In this document: in pieces, positions 1-9,587 of the stretch | How the letters are laid out: every line of letters begins with the position of its first letter | How positions within the stretch are numbered: position 1 is the stretch's first letter | DNA from: Siphonodentalium dalli | Taxonomy: Eukaryota; Mollusca; Scaphopoda; Gadilida; Siphonodentaliidae | Assembly: GCA_032622095.1 (NCBI GenBank) | Contig: CP136063.1 | Span: forward strand, 76,799,980 to 76,863,979 | Length of the DNA: 64,000 nt | Direction: 5' to 3' | Notes under the pieces: model-generated | What the model was told of the DNA's origin: nothing | Database searches by the model: none | The model's input: the letters and a program-made list of their open reading frames with translations, nothing else | Position numbers and translations under genes: made by a program

Positions 1-1025
1 TTCAGTAGCAGGGCCCTGAATTGAGCCCTGAACTGTTTTCCGGTCAGCAAGTAAATGTAAAAATTGCATGCGTAGTGTGTGATCCCTATTTCACGAATCA
101 CGGTATTCACGAGCGTGTAGTTGAAGTGCCTGGTCCAAGTAGGATCATCCACCACCTGATCCAATGTCATATCAGTGTTGCCAATCGGGAAGTTGAAGAA
201 TAACGCGTATGTGATAGTCACAGGCAACGTCGTAAAAATTAGGTAGAAGGACACTGCTAACAACATGATGGTCGTAGCGGATGTTTTGTTGGCTCGTCCA
301 TGAAGTTGGCTCTCCTCGAATCGTGAAAGTCGCCGCGCTTCCAGGATCACAAACATGTTAAATAACAATACCAACAAAGGCACCACGAGAAAGATCATGA
401 GTTCTGTTACCCAGGCCCAAATTGACCACAGCGAGGCTGTCCCTCCCTCTGTAACTTCGTCTCTGAGTGTGCAAAACCCAGTGGTGTATGTCCAGAAATA
501 TCCCTGTATGGCACACAAACACAACGAGAAAATAGCTAAACACAAAATCACAATCTTAGCTCGTCTTGTGGTGCAGTATCTTTCCCGCTTGAATGGGTGG
601 ACTATGGATATGTATCGTTCAATGGTGAACCCCATCACGAGTAGTGGAGACATGTATTGGACGAAGAGATAAAACACAGTGTATGACTCACATAATACAG
701 GGAAATCAAGAACTTTCTTATTCCACACCGTTTGCAGTTCAAACAGCACGTGAAGCGTCAGAAAGAAGAAATCCGTCACTGCCAGAGATGCCAAATAATA
801 CCCGGATGAATTGCGCATGCGTCGAGTTAACCAGATAACGAACGCAAGGACGTTTCCAGGGAATCCGAGCACGTATACTATAGGTGTAACGTATTTATCC
901 ATGAACATTTTGGCCGGACAGAACCGTTCATATATTTCAAATTCTGTGAGGTTGGATATGGTGAAGTTGTACATCCCGTAATCTTGTGGTGGGTCCATTA
1001 TTGGCGGTGGCGTGTCATTAATCAT
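1..1025 (-). CDS. Rhodopsin-family (class A) peptide-type GPCR, large coding exon, 3' end off the window
   Basis: The minus strand is open for 341 codons from an ATG at 1025-1023 to the window edge, so the C-terminus is missing. It reads as a seven-helix receptor at the plasma membrane. TM1 spans about residues 46-66 with Asn58 in a GN motif. TM2 (77-97) holds LAVTD with Asp85. TM3 (114-140) is preceded by Cys112 and ends in ERY (136-138) in place of DRY. TM4 is at 156-178, the loop-2 cysteine partner is Cys185, TM5 is at 200-227, TM6 (252-275) has Pro269, and TM7 ends in NFYIY (321-325), a variant of NPxxY. N-glycosylation sequons occur at Asn20 and Asn25. The ATG sits directly after a pyrimidine-rich acceptor ending in CAG (1028-1026), so an upstream 5'UTR or coding exon probably lies further right. 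The layout resembles FMRFamide-receptor-like and orphan neuropeptide receptors expanded in lophotrochozoans. The ligand is unknown. The GPCR call is firm; the subfamily is an inference. Confidence 0.93.
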   Translation of the reverse strand, partial: MINDTPPPIMDPPQDYGMYNFTISNLTEFEIYERFCPAKMFMDKYVTPIVYVLGFPGNVLAFVIWLTRRMRNSSGYYLASLAVTDFFFLTLHVLFELQTVWNKKVLDFPVLCESYTVFYLFVQYMSPLLVMGFTIERYISIVHPFKRERYCTTRRAKIVILCLAIFSLCLCAIQGYFWTYTTGFCTLRDEVTEGGTASLWSIWAWVTELMIFLVVPLLVLLFNMFVILEARRLSRFEESQLHGRANKTSATTIMLLAVSFYLIFTTLPVTITYALFFNFPIGNTDMTLDQVVDDPTWTRHFNYTLVNTVIREIGITHYACNFYIYLLTGKQFRAQFRALLL

Positions 1026-2130
1026 CTGAAACAAGATAGTTATATATCAATACAATAGGTCATGACATATTTTTACCTAGCAACTATTAGAGTTGTACGA
1101 GCTACTGAGAGCTAATTGAAGCTCAAAATCACATCTACATAAACATCCCACTTAGATTTTTTTTTTAAAGTGTACGTAAGTAACGCAACTTTTACCTTCA
1201 CATTTTAACCTCATATATTACTATCTGACAACCAAGACTAGGTTTTATATTTATTTGAACCTACCTGTGTGGTGCTCCTCATAAATAAAGGAGGGACGTC
1301 CAACAGAACAGAACATATGTAGGGCTAATTCATTGAAATCATTGGCAAAGTTTGTGCAAAATAAATGAAATATAGCCTATGGGTGTTCATATTTGGCCAG
1401 CATATCATAATATGTGACTGACGCATCCACAAGCGAGCGATAGTATCCAGTCATGTCGATTTGACCATGCCGGCAAACACGCTATTATACTGGATTACGC
1501 GGATAGCAAGGAACGCATATATCCTGCAGGTATGGTCGTTCTACCGAACAGAGTCGCTGGTTTATAAACTAGTAGTCTTTGGTGAATAGCACTTCGCGTG
1601 TCTGTTTTACTGGTGTACAGATATAAAATTGTAGCCCCATCGGTCAGACGAATTTTCAATAACATATAAATATGTGTATAGCAGATAATACACATTGGGT
1701 TATCGCGCTTGCTACAAGGTTATTACATTGATACTGCAAATTGTCAGAACGCGTCTCTCTCTGCAATATCATCTGATCCGATGAATCAGCTGACAAATTG
1801 CGACTGATAGTGGCAGAAGGTCGAAGTGATCGAATCAAAATCTGGCTATAAATACATAAGTATATTATTAAAAGAAACTGCCAATACGTTATAGGTAGCT
1901 ACACACTCTTAGATAAATGTGTATAAATTCTACACAATGTTTTAATTTTGATCTTAATTAAAATTGTGTAGAAACAAGAGGTGTGCACTCGAGTGCTAGC
2001 ATACCCCCACCATGGCAAATTCAACCCGCATTATCAGTAAACTCAACCAAAAAGATTTTTAACTTTAAAGAAAAATTCGGACTAATAATATCGATATGGT
2101 GTCACAAGAAGCTTGTACAGAAAACATTAT
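1026..2130. other. Intron or upstream region of the GPCR gene, no gene seen
   Basis: This is AT-rich sequence upstream of the receptor exon on the minus strand. A splice acceptor abuts 1025, so part of this stretch is probably the intron before that exon. I see no convincing coding exon. The two short minus-strand open stretches at 1495-1838 have no recognisable protein character. Confidence 0.5.
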
Positions 2131-2465
2131 TCAAATCGGTTCATATTTGTTAAAGTTATTAAGTCAGACAGAATTTTCTAAGTCAAAATAAGTCGAAAAT
2201 GAGGTGTAATATTACGAAAAACAGTCTGAGCCAATCCCTAGCCGCATCATGTAGAGAGGGTATTGTGAGAAGCATAAATTATTGAAATCGGTTCATATTT
2301 GTTAAAGTTATTAAGTCGGACAGAATTTTAGCATCATGCGGAGAGACCGTCCTAAGGAGATTGCATACACAAAATTATTGAAATCGGTTCATAGTTGTTC
2401 GAGTTATGAGGTCGGTCGGACGGACGGACGGACGGACGGACGGATGGACAAACGGACGGAGAAAG
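2131..2465 (+). repeat. Non-LTR/SINE-type 3' tail with triplicated segment and (GGAC)n end
   Basis: A segment beginning ATTGAAATCGGTTCATA and continuing to a TTAAGTC-type end is present three times, near 2131, 2278 and 2372. The last copy runs into a GGAC tetranucleotide array at about 2413-2462. A conserved 'AAATCGGTTCA' block followed by a short tandem repeat is typical of RTE-like LINE or SINE 3' ends in invertebrates. No coding sequence accompanies it. The short minus-strand ORFs across 2352-2624 only read the tandem repeat. Confidence 0.55.
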
Positions 2466-2599
2466 CGTGACGTACTGGCCAAAGTATACATGTGGGGTGA
2501 CCGCACATACCCAAGAATACTTGTGGGATGCGATCTTTTGTTTGAGTAAATTGTGGGGTGCAACCCACAACTGACGATTTTTTAAAGTGGGGGTATAAT

Positions 2600-3383
2600 G
2601 ACATGTGTGAAATTTACTCAACATTGAATATGAGTGAATATGTCAGTATACTATAGTTAGTATAGATGAGATATGAAATCATATTAAAAATCTGGCAGCA
2701 ACTTTAAAACTGTGTGCTACACAATTATGTGCTGTTCAGTTTTAACACAAACACCGTGTAGCATAAAGTTTTTAAGCTGCCGCCAGCTTTTTAGTAGGGT
2801 AGCTTTTACGAGGTTGTGTTTCAAATACAAGCCTGAGTTTAGTGTGCCTGTCATTTGCAGAATGAGGTCCCCCATAGCGTGAATTTAGTGACACTATCCC
2901 GCATAGTGGGCTAGCATCACTAAATTCATCCTCTGGGAACCTCATTTTGCATGGCCTTATCTGCTATGGGAGACATAGATTCTGATTGAAGTGCCCAAAA
3001 ATTGAAATATGGTGATGTGCGCCCATTGGGCACCTCGTTTATGCATAATGTCCCTGCCAATTTGGGGATATAGAGACACTAAACTAAAAAAGAAACAGAA
3101 TCTATGTGAAGAAGTATTTATAGAAATTTTATAATAAAGAAACTTTCCAGAGAAGATGAGGCCTAAGTAAAATAATGTCCCCAGATGGTGAATTTAGTGA
3201 TGCTAGCCCGCTCTGCGGGATCGCGTCACTAAATTCACCCTCTGGGAACCTCATTCTGCAAATGACAGGCACACTAAACGCAGGCTTGCTCAAATAGAAC
3301 ATATCTGATCTACTAACTATAATATATACTCACGTATTCACTCATATTCAATGTTGAGAAAATTCCACCGAGACATATGTCAT
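2600..3383. mobile_element. Foldback (inverted-repeat) element with two internal hairpins
   Basis: Arms at about 2600-2672 and 3299-3383 are inverted copies sharing the block CAACATTGAATATGAGTGAA. A second inverted pair lies at about 2819-2945 and 3187-3300. Inside each second arm is a hairpin with a GTGAATTTAGTGA stem, at 2879-2929 and 3188-3239. The whole can fold into a long imperfect stem with a loop around 2950-3180. No transposase remnant is visible, so this is a non-autonomous foldback element or MITE. The superfamily is undetermined. Confidence 0.75.
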
Positions 3384-3465
3384 TTCTACACTATTTTGTT
3401 TAAGATAAAATTAAAACATATTGTGCAGAATGTATACACATTAGTTCTGAGAGTGCACTTATAGC

Positions 3466-3823
3466 GTGTCTAATTGTTGCGACCTATACACAAATGCAAA
3501 GAAGTTACTGTACGACATGTAATGCAGTTAAAACTCATACGTGGTAAGGTTCGCCATAGCGGATTAGATCCATCAACCTAGTGTGTCTAATTCTTGCGCA
3601 TTATCATCCAATTTCACAAAAGTTACTCTACGACATTTAATGAAGTTAAAACTCATACGTGGTAAGGTTCATCACAGCGGATTAGATCCATCAGCGTAGT
3701 GTGGCTAATTCTTGCGCATTATCATCCAATTTCATAGAAGTTACATGTACTCTACGACATGTAATGAAGTTAAAACTCATACGTAGTAAGGTTCATCATC
3801 ACGGATTAGATCCATCAGTGGAT
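3466..3823 (+). repeat. Three tandem copies of a ~117-118-bp unit
   Basis: Units begin at about 3466, 3583 and 3701, each starting GTGTCTAATT or a close variant and containing TTAAAACTCATACGT and GGATTAGATCCATCA. The third unit carries a small insertion. The second and third copies are closer to each other than to the first. Confidence 0.85.
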
Positions 3824-4470
3824 GTTTGTACATATGCAGTGTGGGTTTGCACAGTGTACCGTTGCACTAAATAACCAACATGCAGACCCTGTCATCAGCC
3901 AGTGCTATTTGTTGTTTTTGGTAGTTTAGCGATGCCCTCAAGGTGTTTTCCAGTTGTTATTAATTGACGTAATTCAAGTTATTTATAGAGGTTTGGACTA
4001 TACACTCCCGGATGACAAAACACCAGTGTAACACGCAAGCGCCAGTGGCATTGTGTGCTCGCTGCCACCGAAGAACATAGCCCATCCTTGCTGCTGGTCA
4101 CGCACTTATCGGTATATAATACAGTGTACTTATCTCCCAGAAATTAGAGAGCATTGTCACAGTTCCTTCCGCAATATGAGAATAATCGAAGATATTTACA
4201 TTAACGCGAAGATAGGTGTGACGTTTTTGTGGTTAGCCCTAACACCCACACATATATACCTGTATGTGGAAACAAGAACATTGCATGTGCGCTTGTGTTT
4301 GTCTCATATCTAACTTTGATCAGATGGCTGACACAATAGTGCTTATTTCAATGGGGAAATATTTCCACTGCACATAGAAACCACCGCCCCGTAAGTAACG
4401 GTTTACTGACAAACTGGCAGTTACGCAATCATGCTATCCTCCACCGTTCGCGTGCATTAGAAATGCATTC
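3824..4470. other. No gene seen
   Basis: Non-repetitive sequence containing one short plus-strand open stretch at 4053-4313. I do not recognise a protein family in it and treat it as a chance ORF. Confidence 0.4.
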
Positions 4471-4474
4471 TTAT

Positions 4475-4569
4475 CGGGAGTCGAACACGATTTGACATAG
4501 CTGGACGGCTTATGAGTCACGACGACCGGCCTAATGCACTTAGCACTTTACCGACTGAGCCACATGTGG
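4475..4569 (-). repeat. tRNA-like SINE head or tRNA pseudogene
   Basis: On the minus strand a pol III A-box-like TGGCTCAGTCGG (4562-4551) is followed about 65 bp later by a B-box GTGTTCGACTCCCG (4488-4475). The spacing is longer than in a functional tRNA of usual size and the acceptor stem does not obviously pair. It is better read as the promoter head of a tRNA-derived SINE, or a tRNA relic, than as a working tRNA gene. Confidence 0.6.
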
Positions 4570-5660
4570 CGTCTCGCACTCTAACACAGTTTGAACTCAT
4601 CCGAAAAACGCCGATTGTTCTATCGACCTCGGTATAGATATCTCAGTGTGTCCGGACAGACCTGCCGGCACATTCAGGAATAATTTCCTTATTGTTCCCC
4701 AGGCGGCAATAAACGGATGTCAGACGCAGTCCCCTGTCGCCTACAAAAGCTATACACCGGGAATTGGATCAATCGTATAAATTTGTCAAATTGCTTGTGG
4801 TATCCACACCTGCATGGCCATGTGTAATGTTATATCAGCTATACGACGGACATAACTTTGGCCGGCGGTGTAACTAATCCCATCAAACAAATGGACACAT
4901 CCGGGAGCTAATTGCGTGGTGACTTAACACTTAACCAATATACTTGAAACCCGATGGAATTATGTTACGGCTTTTACACTACAGAAGAGTTGTGAACATT
5001 ACATAGAATCATCACATGATAACAAGTAATCCGCAAGCAAGAAATGTGCATACATCGACGTAAATTCATCGTGACAAAGAACTATTAGCTCAGAAAGCTC
5101 AAACATAGTAATTTGTCGCCAAAATTTATATATACTCATAATTGTACTCTATTTTTACGCCTGGAAAAATATATATAATTTATCTCTTCGGAAGAATGCG
5201 AAGAATGTCCGATGCGAAACATTAAATAGTTTCCAGTGTTATTTCTTCCCTAATATGGTAACAATACAGAGAGTTGTTATCACTTATGTGAGGGGGAGCA
5301 TTTAAAACATATAATAAAATGTATGAATCAATTCGATAAATCATTTCAATTTCATCGTATCTATATAGGATATGCATATACGTGTAAGTACACATATTTC
5401 GTGTCGTATCGACCATTTATGATCGTCGCAACGCGACAAAGGTGAAATATCACTTGTCCAGTTTCTAATTTGAGGCAGATAATATTCAAGTCTCAAAGCT
5501 ATAGATTGGTAATAGTCGTTGGTGTAAAAGGGAGACTGTGTCAAAACTCCAGTATTTGGGCGATTTGTTTAATCTGAAGTAACAACAAGAACATTAACAA
5601 TACGCCATGTGTGAGTGTCGATGGAACGGACATGTCGAGAAAATTTGTTTGTAGATATAT
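4570..5660. other. Non-coding, nothing recognised
   Basis: AT-rich sequence. Open stretches at 5222-5544 on the minus strand lack protein character. No repeat family was recognised. Confidence 0.4.
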
Positions 5661-5662
5661 TG

Positions 5663-5810
5663 GATCTCCAACTCGCTATGTTGGGATATAAGATTTTATA
5701 AAACGAGTTTGATAAATTTGATTCACAACGAGTCGTAAACGAGTTGTGAATAAAATTTATCAAACGAGTTTCATAAAAGTTTATATCCCAACATAACCAG
5801 TTGAAGATCT
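5663..5810. mobile_element. Long-stem hairpin, MITE-like
   Basis: Arms of about 65 bp at 5663-5732 and 5740-5810 are inverted copies separated by a few bases. They share TATGTTGGGATATAA at the outer side and the AAACGAGTTTGATAAATTT block within. The tail TATATCACATGAAGC just outside resembles the segment outside the hairpin in the 53.3-53.9 kb element, suggesting a related family. Termini of any larger element were not found here. Confidence 0.65.
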
Positions 5811-7060
5811 TGTATATCACATGAAGCAAAACTAGAGCTTTATGCCATTGTAACAAAACAAAATCCTTAAAAGAAGCTTTAAAATGCATACATTTACATC
5901 GTTGGAGGGGACGCTTCACAACCGTATACGACAGTATTGCGCGCTTAGGATTTCAACGAAACAATTAGTCCTACAATCTGCCTCTTTGTTTTTGAGTCTA
6001 TTTTCGTTAGTGCAACGAAGTTGGACAATCACTTTTCTTTTGATGAAGAAATAAATCATGTTGTATTGTCTGGTTTTGGTGCCATGCGCGGCTTTTCAAA
6101 ATAGTATTAATCCGCCTAATTAATGTAAAGTAATTTTATTGGCGCGCTGCCAAATTGGCGGGAAGCACGCGCTTATTAGTCACTAGTGAGATATCAGGAA
6201 ATATGTAATTGCGATGAGTAAAATGAATTATGGATATATGGCCTGCATGTATTCAGTTTCCAACAATAGTTGAGTTTGACCATGCGTGGGAAAATTGTCA
6301 ACAACTCATTGACCTCTGATCTCTGACGTGATCTGCTATATTTGCCATAAACCAATGGAATTAGCGAAGTCTGCGCCACTCTCCACTAAAATGGCAGGAA
6401 TCCCTCCAACACAGAACCTAATTTTAATAGAGAGTTCTAGAGACGTACATCCGATATAAGATTTTCGTCGGCTTTTCAAAGAGACTGACGAGTCTGTTAT
6501 CCATATATCAGGCAAGATCTTTTAGTTTCAAGTTTTCATTTCGATTAACACAATGTGATATGATGTACCTAGTTTTATATTTATTGCTTCAATTTTTTTT
6601 TTGCAAAGTGTTATTTATGATACGCAGCAGGTGGTGCCAAATTTTTTTCGGGTCACAATCTGGAAAATTAGTGAATTCTATGCATTCAGCAGAGGGGTTG
6701 TGTATCGGTTCTGAAGTGATACCCCACTCCTATATAACAATATATGCTGATATATTACATTATATGTAGTATCTACTTGAGTATACAATGTCTATTGCTA
6801 TTTCTGGGTCAATATTGATTTGAAAAAATAGGCATGAGGAACACAATTTCAGCTTGCGGGGAAAAAAACTGATTTTTGAGATGATGACCCACCTACCCCC
6901 GAGTACGTGTCTGGAACTTGTTTCCACCACCCTCTGATATAAGTATTTGTTTACTAAGGAAATAAATATATCAATAATATGAAACAGACAGACGTACAGA
7001 CTGACATACGTAAAGCACGAACATTAGAGTAACGATACATTGAGACATTTGTAGCGATTC
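5811..7060. other. Non-coding, nothing firm recognised
   Basis: AT-rich intergenic sequence. Short ORFs at 6194-6379 (minus) and 6560-6769 (plus) are not recognisable proteins. Confidence 0.4.
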
Positions 7061-7073
7061 TATAATGTAAATC

Positions 7074-7544
7074 ATGCCGAAAAGAAACCGATCTGTGGAA
7101 ATAAAATACGAACGTATAGATTATTCAGGTCAAAGTATGAAATTGAACCATACATTGTCAATGCGCGATCTGTCAAAGCGAGAATTCTATTCACAATTAA
7201 GATTGAGAATGAGTAATTATCGACTGGAAATCGAAAAAGGGAGACACAAACAGCCCCCAAAACATGTGAGAGAAAGATTGTGTTCTGCGTGTAATTCAAA
7301 ACAAATTGAGTCAGAATATCATTTCATCTTAGAATGTCAGGCCTACGAAAGTATTCGTAAAACCTATGTAAAGGACGTAATTGCAACGTGCCCTCACTTC
7401 TTAGAAATGACAAATTATGAGAAGTACAGATTAATTATGCAGAATGAACAAATTGCAACCGTTAACGTTATATGCAACGTGATCCGGTCTTTCTTCATCA
7501 TTCTAGACAATGTACATATATCTAACAAAAGCAAGTATACGTGA
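7074..7544 (+). pseudogene. LINE (non-LTR retrotransposon) C-terminal domain remnant
   Basis: A 156-codon open stretch reads as the C-terminal region that follows the reverse transcriptase in many invertebrate LINE ORF2 proteins. Around residues 37-60 is a basic segment with 'YRLEIEKGRH'. It is followed by a Cys-Cys-His-Cys knuckle: C71SAC74 and then ESEYHFILEC with His83 and Cys88. The family's job is probably nucleic-acid binding during target-primed reverse transcription, but that is inferred from position. No reverse transcriptase motifs precede it, and stop codons lie upstream of the ATG at 7074, so this is a 5'-truncated dead copy. A second, divergent copy of the same domain lies at 16990-17304 on the other strand. 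Confidence 0.72.
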
Positions 7545-7854
7545 GATTTGATGATAGTATATTCACGAGAACGTATATGCATATCGTATGTGATTACTCA
7601 TGTTAAATTATTATTTATGTTGATATATGTTGTATTTATTATATGTGCAACTGCCCATTGGGTGAATTTTGCATTAAATCTTATCTTATTATATACTTGC
7701 AATCACGTGTGTAGTTTATTTTTAAAGAGATTGTTATTCAGCTGGCTATTATTGGGTGACACAACGTTCGTGCTCTTGTATCGATCGGAATGGCACATTG
7801 AGGTGTCCCTCAAATCAGATCAAGCTTGAAATCGGTCCCGATTTTCGACCTTGT

Positions 7855-7928
7855 CGGGGTTTGAACCCGTGCCAACCTCGTTTAGCCCAGACAGCGATGA
7901 TCGTATCCACGACCTAACCATCTCGACT
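7855..7928 (-). repeat. tRNA-like SINE head
   Basis: On the minus strand, GAGATGGTTAGGTCGTGG (about 7925-7908) resembles an A box and GGGTTCAAACCCCG (7868-7855) is an excellent B box. The interval is compatible with a tRNA-derived pol III promoter. Clear cloverleaf pairing of the acceptor stem was not seen, so a SINE head or tRNA pseudogene is favoured over a live tRNA. Confidence 0.6.
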
Positions 7929-7929
7929 T

Positions 7930-8600
7930 CGAGGACGGGACATCATTAAAAGGAAGCCCTTTCACCGAGAGTTGGGAAGCGGATCAGTCTGAACATGGGT
8001 TCAAATATTGACACAGAACGGATCTGCCATTCTACTGAAACAGTACAATGCACTTCCTCTGAAATTGAATCGGTGACGATATACGATTACTGGTAGTGTC
8101 ATATTACAACTGATCGCTTCAGAGATAAGATGCGGGAATAGCGTTTTCTCGGTATAGCATGTAGTTGTGAAGAGCGTTTAATGCTAGTTGTGCTCCTGCT
8201 ACTGATAACACTAAAGGGAGTATGTCACTCTGCTGGGTTGAAAACAGTTTAAGACGGCCCATCGGAATTGAATACGTATTGGTCAAAATATGCTTAGCCC
8301 AGTTCCGATCACCAAGCAGATAAAAGCAATGAAAATTACGTTCAATTAACGTTAGTCGTACATATGCATCTCGCAAATGAATAGCGAAGAGAGACTTATG
8401 CATGCGCATTCATGTTTTAGGGATTAGGAGATCGCGTGCACTATTTACCTTGAAATTTGTTGACTTATTTGGACCACGTGGCAACTGTTTATTCTATAAT
8501 GTTGTGCTCTTTTTGTGTTCAGCACAATTAATTTTGGCGAATACATGTAACTCTATTCAGCACTGCAGTGCTATACAAAATTTGATGAATATGCATTGGC
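7930..8600. other. Non-coding, nothing recognised
   Basis: No coding or repeat family was recognised. The open stretches at 8119-8409 (minus) and 8402-8644 (plus) overlap in opposite directions and lack family features. Confidence 0.4.
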
Positions 8601-8619
8601 GAAATCTTAGGAAAGAATT

Positions 8620-9056
8620 TGTTTGCGTTCCAAAATACACTTAATAATATTTGCTTTTGATTTTTCCCAGGTATCGAAATAGGTCGATAACTACTTGTGC
8701 TACATTTCTACAGGCACATAAAATGTTATAGACAGAACTGGACAGATGCATCGAAATTATAAAAATACATCTTTGAACACAGTGTTTGGGTGACAAAGAA
8801 CCAACAGCCATATGAACGGCATGGAACATAAAAGAGTGTTTCGCATGTGTTAGCCTATATATTCCCGATATGATAGAAATAAAGACCGTTTGTTTCACTT
8901 ATGTGCGAAAAATCAAAACGTATGGTAAATGGTAGTGACCATTGCAATTATTGTTCAGAGAATACGAAGCCGGTATATCAATATATCGTGTATATGCCTA
9001 TCTTATACCTCTCTCCAAATCACGTAGACTAAATTGGAAGTTCGATGAGCCGCATA
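8620..9056 (-). mobile_element. Group D MITE, diverged copy
   Basis: The sequence aligns by eye with the elements at 12220-12616 and 44827-45260. Shared blocks are the reverse complement of TATCGACCTATTTCG near 8675-8690, the GTGTTTGGGT block near 8783, a GATATGATAGAAATAAAG core near 8870, GCCGGTATATCAATA near 8970, and a worn end near 9040-9056. Terminal TTAA sites are not preserved clearly. Confidence 0.6.
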
Positions 9057-9157
9057 CACCTACCAAGTCTGTATAAAATAGTGCAGGTATTTACCGACGA
9101 ATTTTGATTCCCAGAATTGGGTCGGAATATATCATAAGCGAGCATACACTGTATCTA

Positions 9158-9587
9158 CAGTACCAGTCAGAAGAAGTGATATTGAGCGCGCTTAATTTCT
9201 AAAAAGGCGCGATTATAGCGCAATATCAAAACTCTGCCGCGCTTATTATTGCGATACTGAATGCAAAATATTGCGATACTAAGGGCGATAAATTTCATAC
9301 AGAGCCGATAGTGTTATATTTATAGTAGATAAATACTGTGCATATACAGTAGTGTAGATATAGTGTACATATAACATTTACAACTATAATTATATACAAA
9401 TATAAAACATCGTCTGTATTTATGCAATAAACAATATAGAAGAAGCAATAATTTGAGCGCAAGATGTCGCAATATAAAGCTCGAAATATTACGATATTAA
9501 GCGCACAATATTGCAATAATTTCACAACCGTCGCGCTTATAAGCGAGAATAGCGCGCTTAATATACAACTTCTTTTGACTGGTACTG
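9158..9587. mobile_element. Tc1/mariner-like MITE with CAGTACCAGTC termini
   Basis: Inverted termini read CAGTACCAGTC at 9158 and GACTGGTACTG ending at 9587. TA precedes the left end; the right flank is TG, so one TA has mutated or been lost. This terminal sequence is the familiar end of many Tc1/mariner elements, which duplicate TA. The interior repeats GCGC-containing words next to both ends and holds no transposase. A single matching right end with an intact TA occurs at about 53930-54002. Confidence 0.72.

Noticed and set aside
355-838. Plus-strand and short minus-strand ORFs across the first kilobase
   Set aside because: They are antisense or off-frame shadows of the GPCR exon, which is open and motif-complete in one minus-strand frame.
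4475-4569. Functional tRNA gene
   Set aside because: A and B boxes are present, but spacing is long and the acceptor stem does not pair convincingly, so it is kept only as a SINE head or tRNA relic.
7548-7829. 93-codon ORF after the LINE remnant, membrane-like composition
   Set aside because: Its hydrophobic character comes from T-rich DNA and it has no relation to LINE 3' sequence or known membrane proteins.
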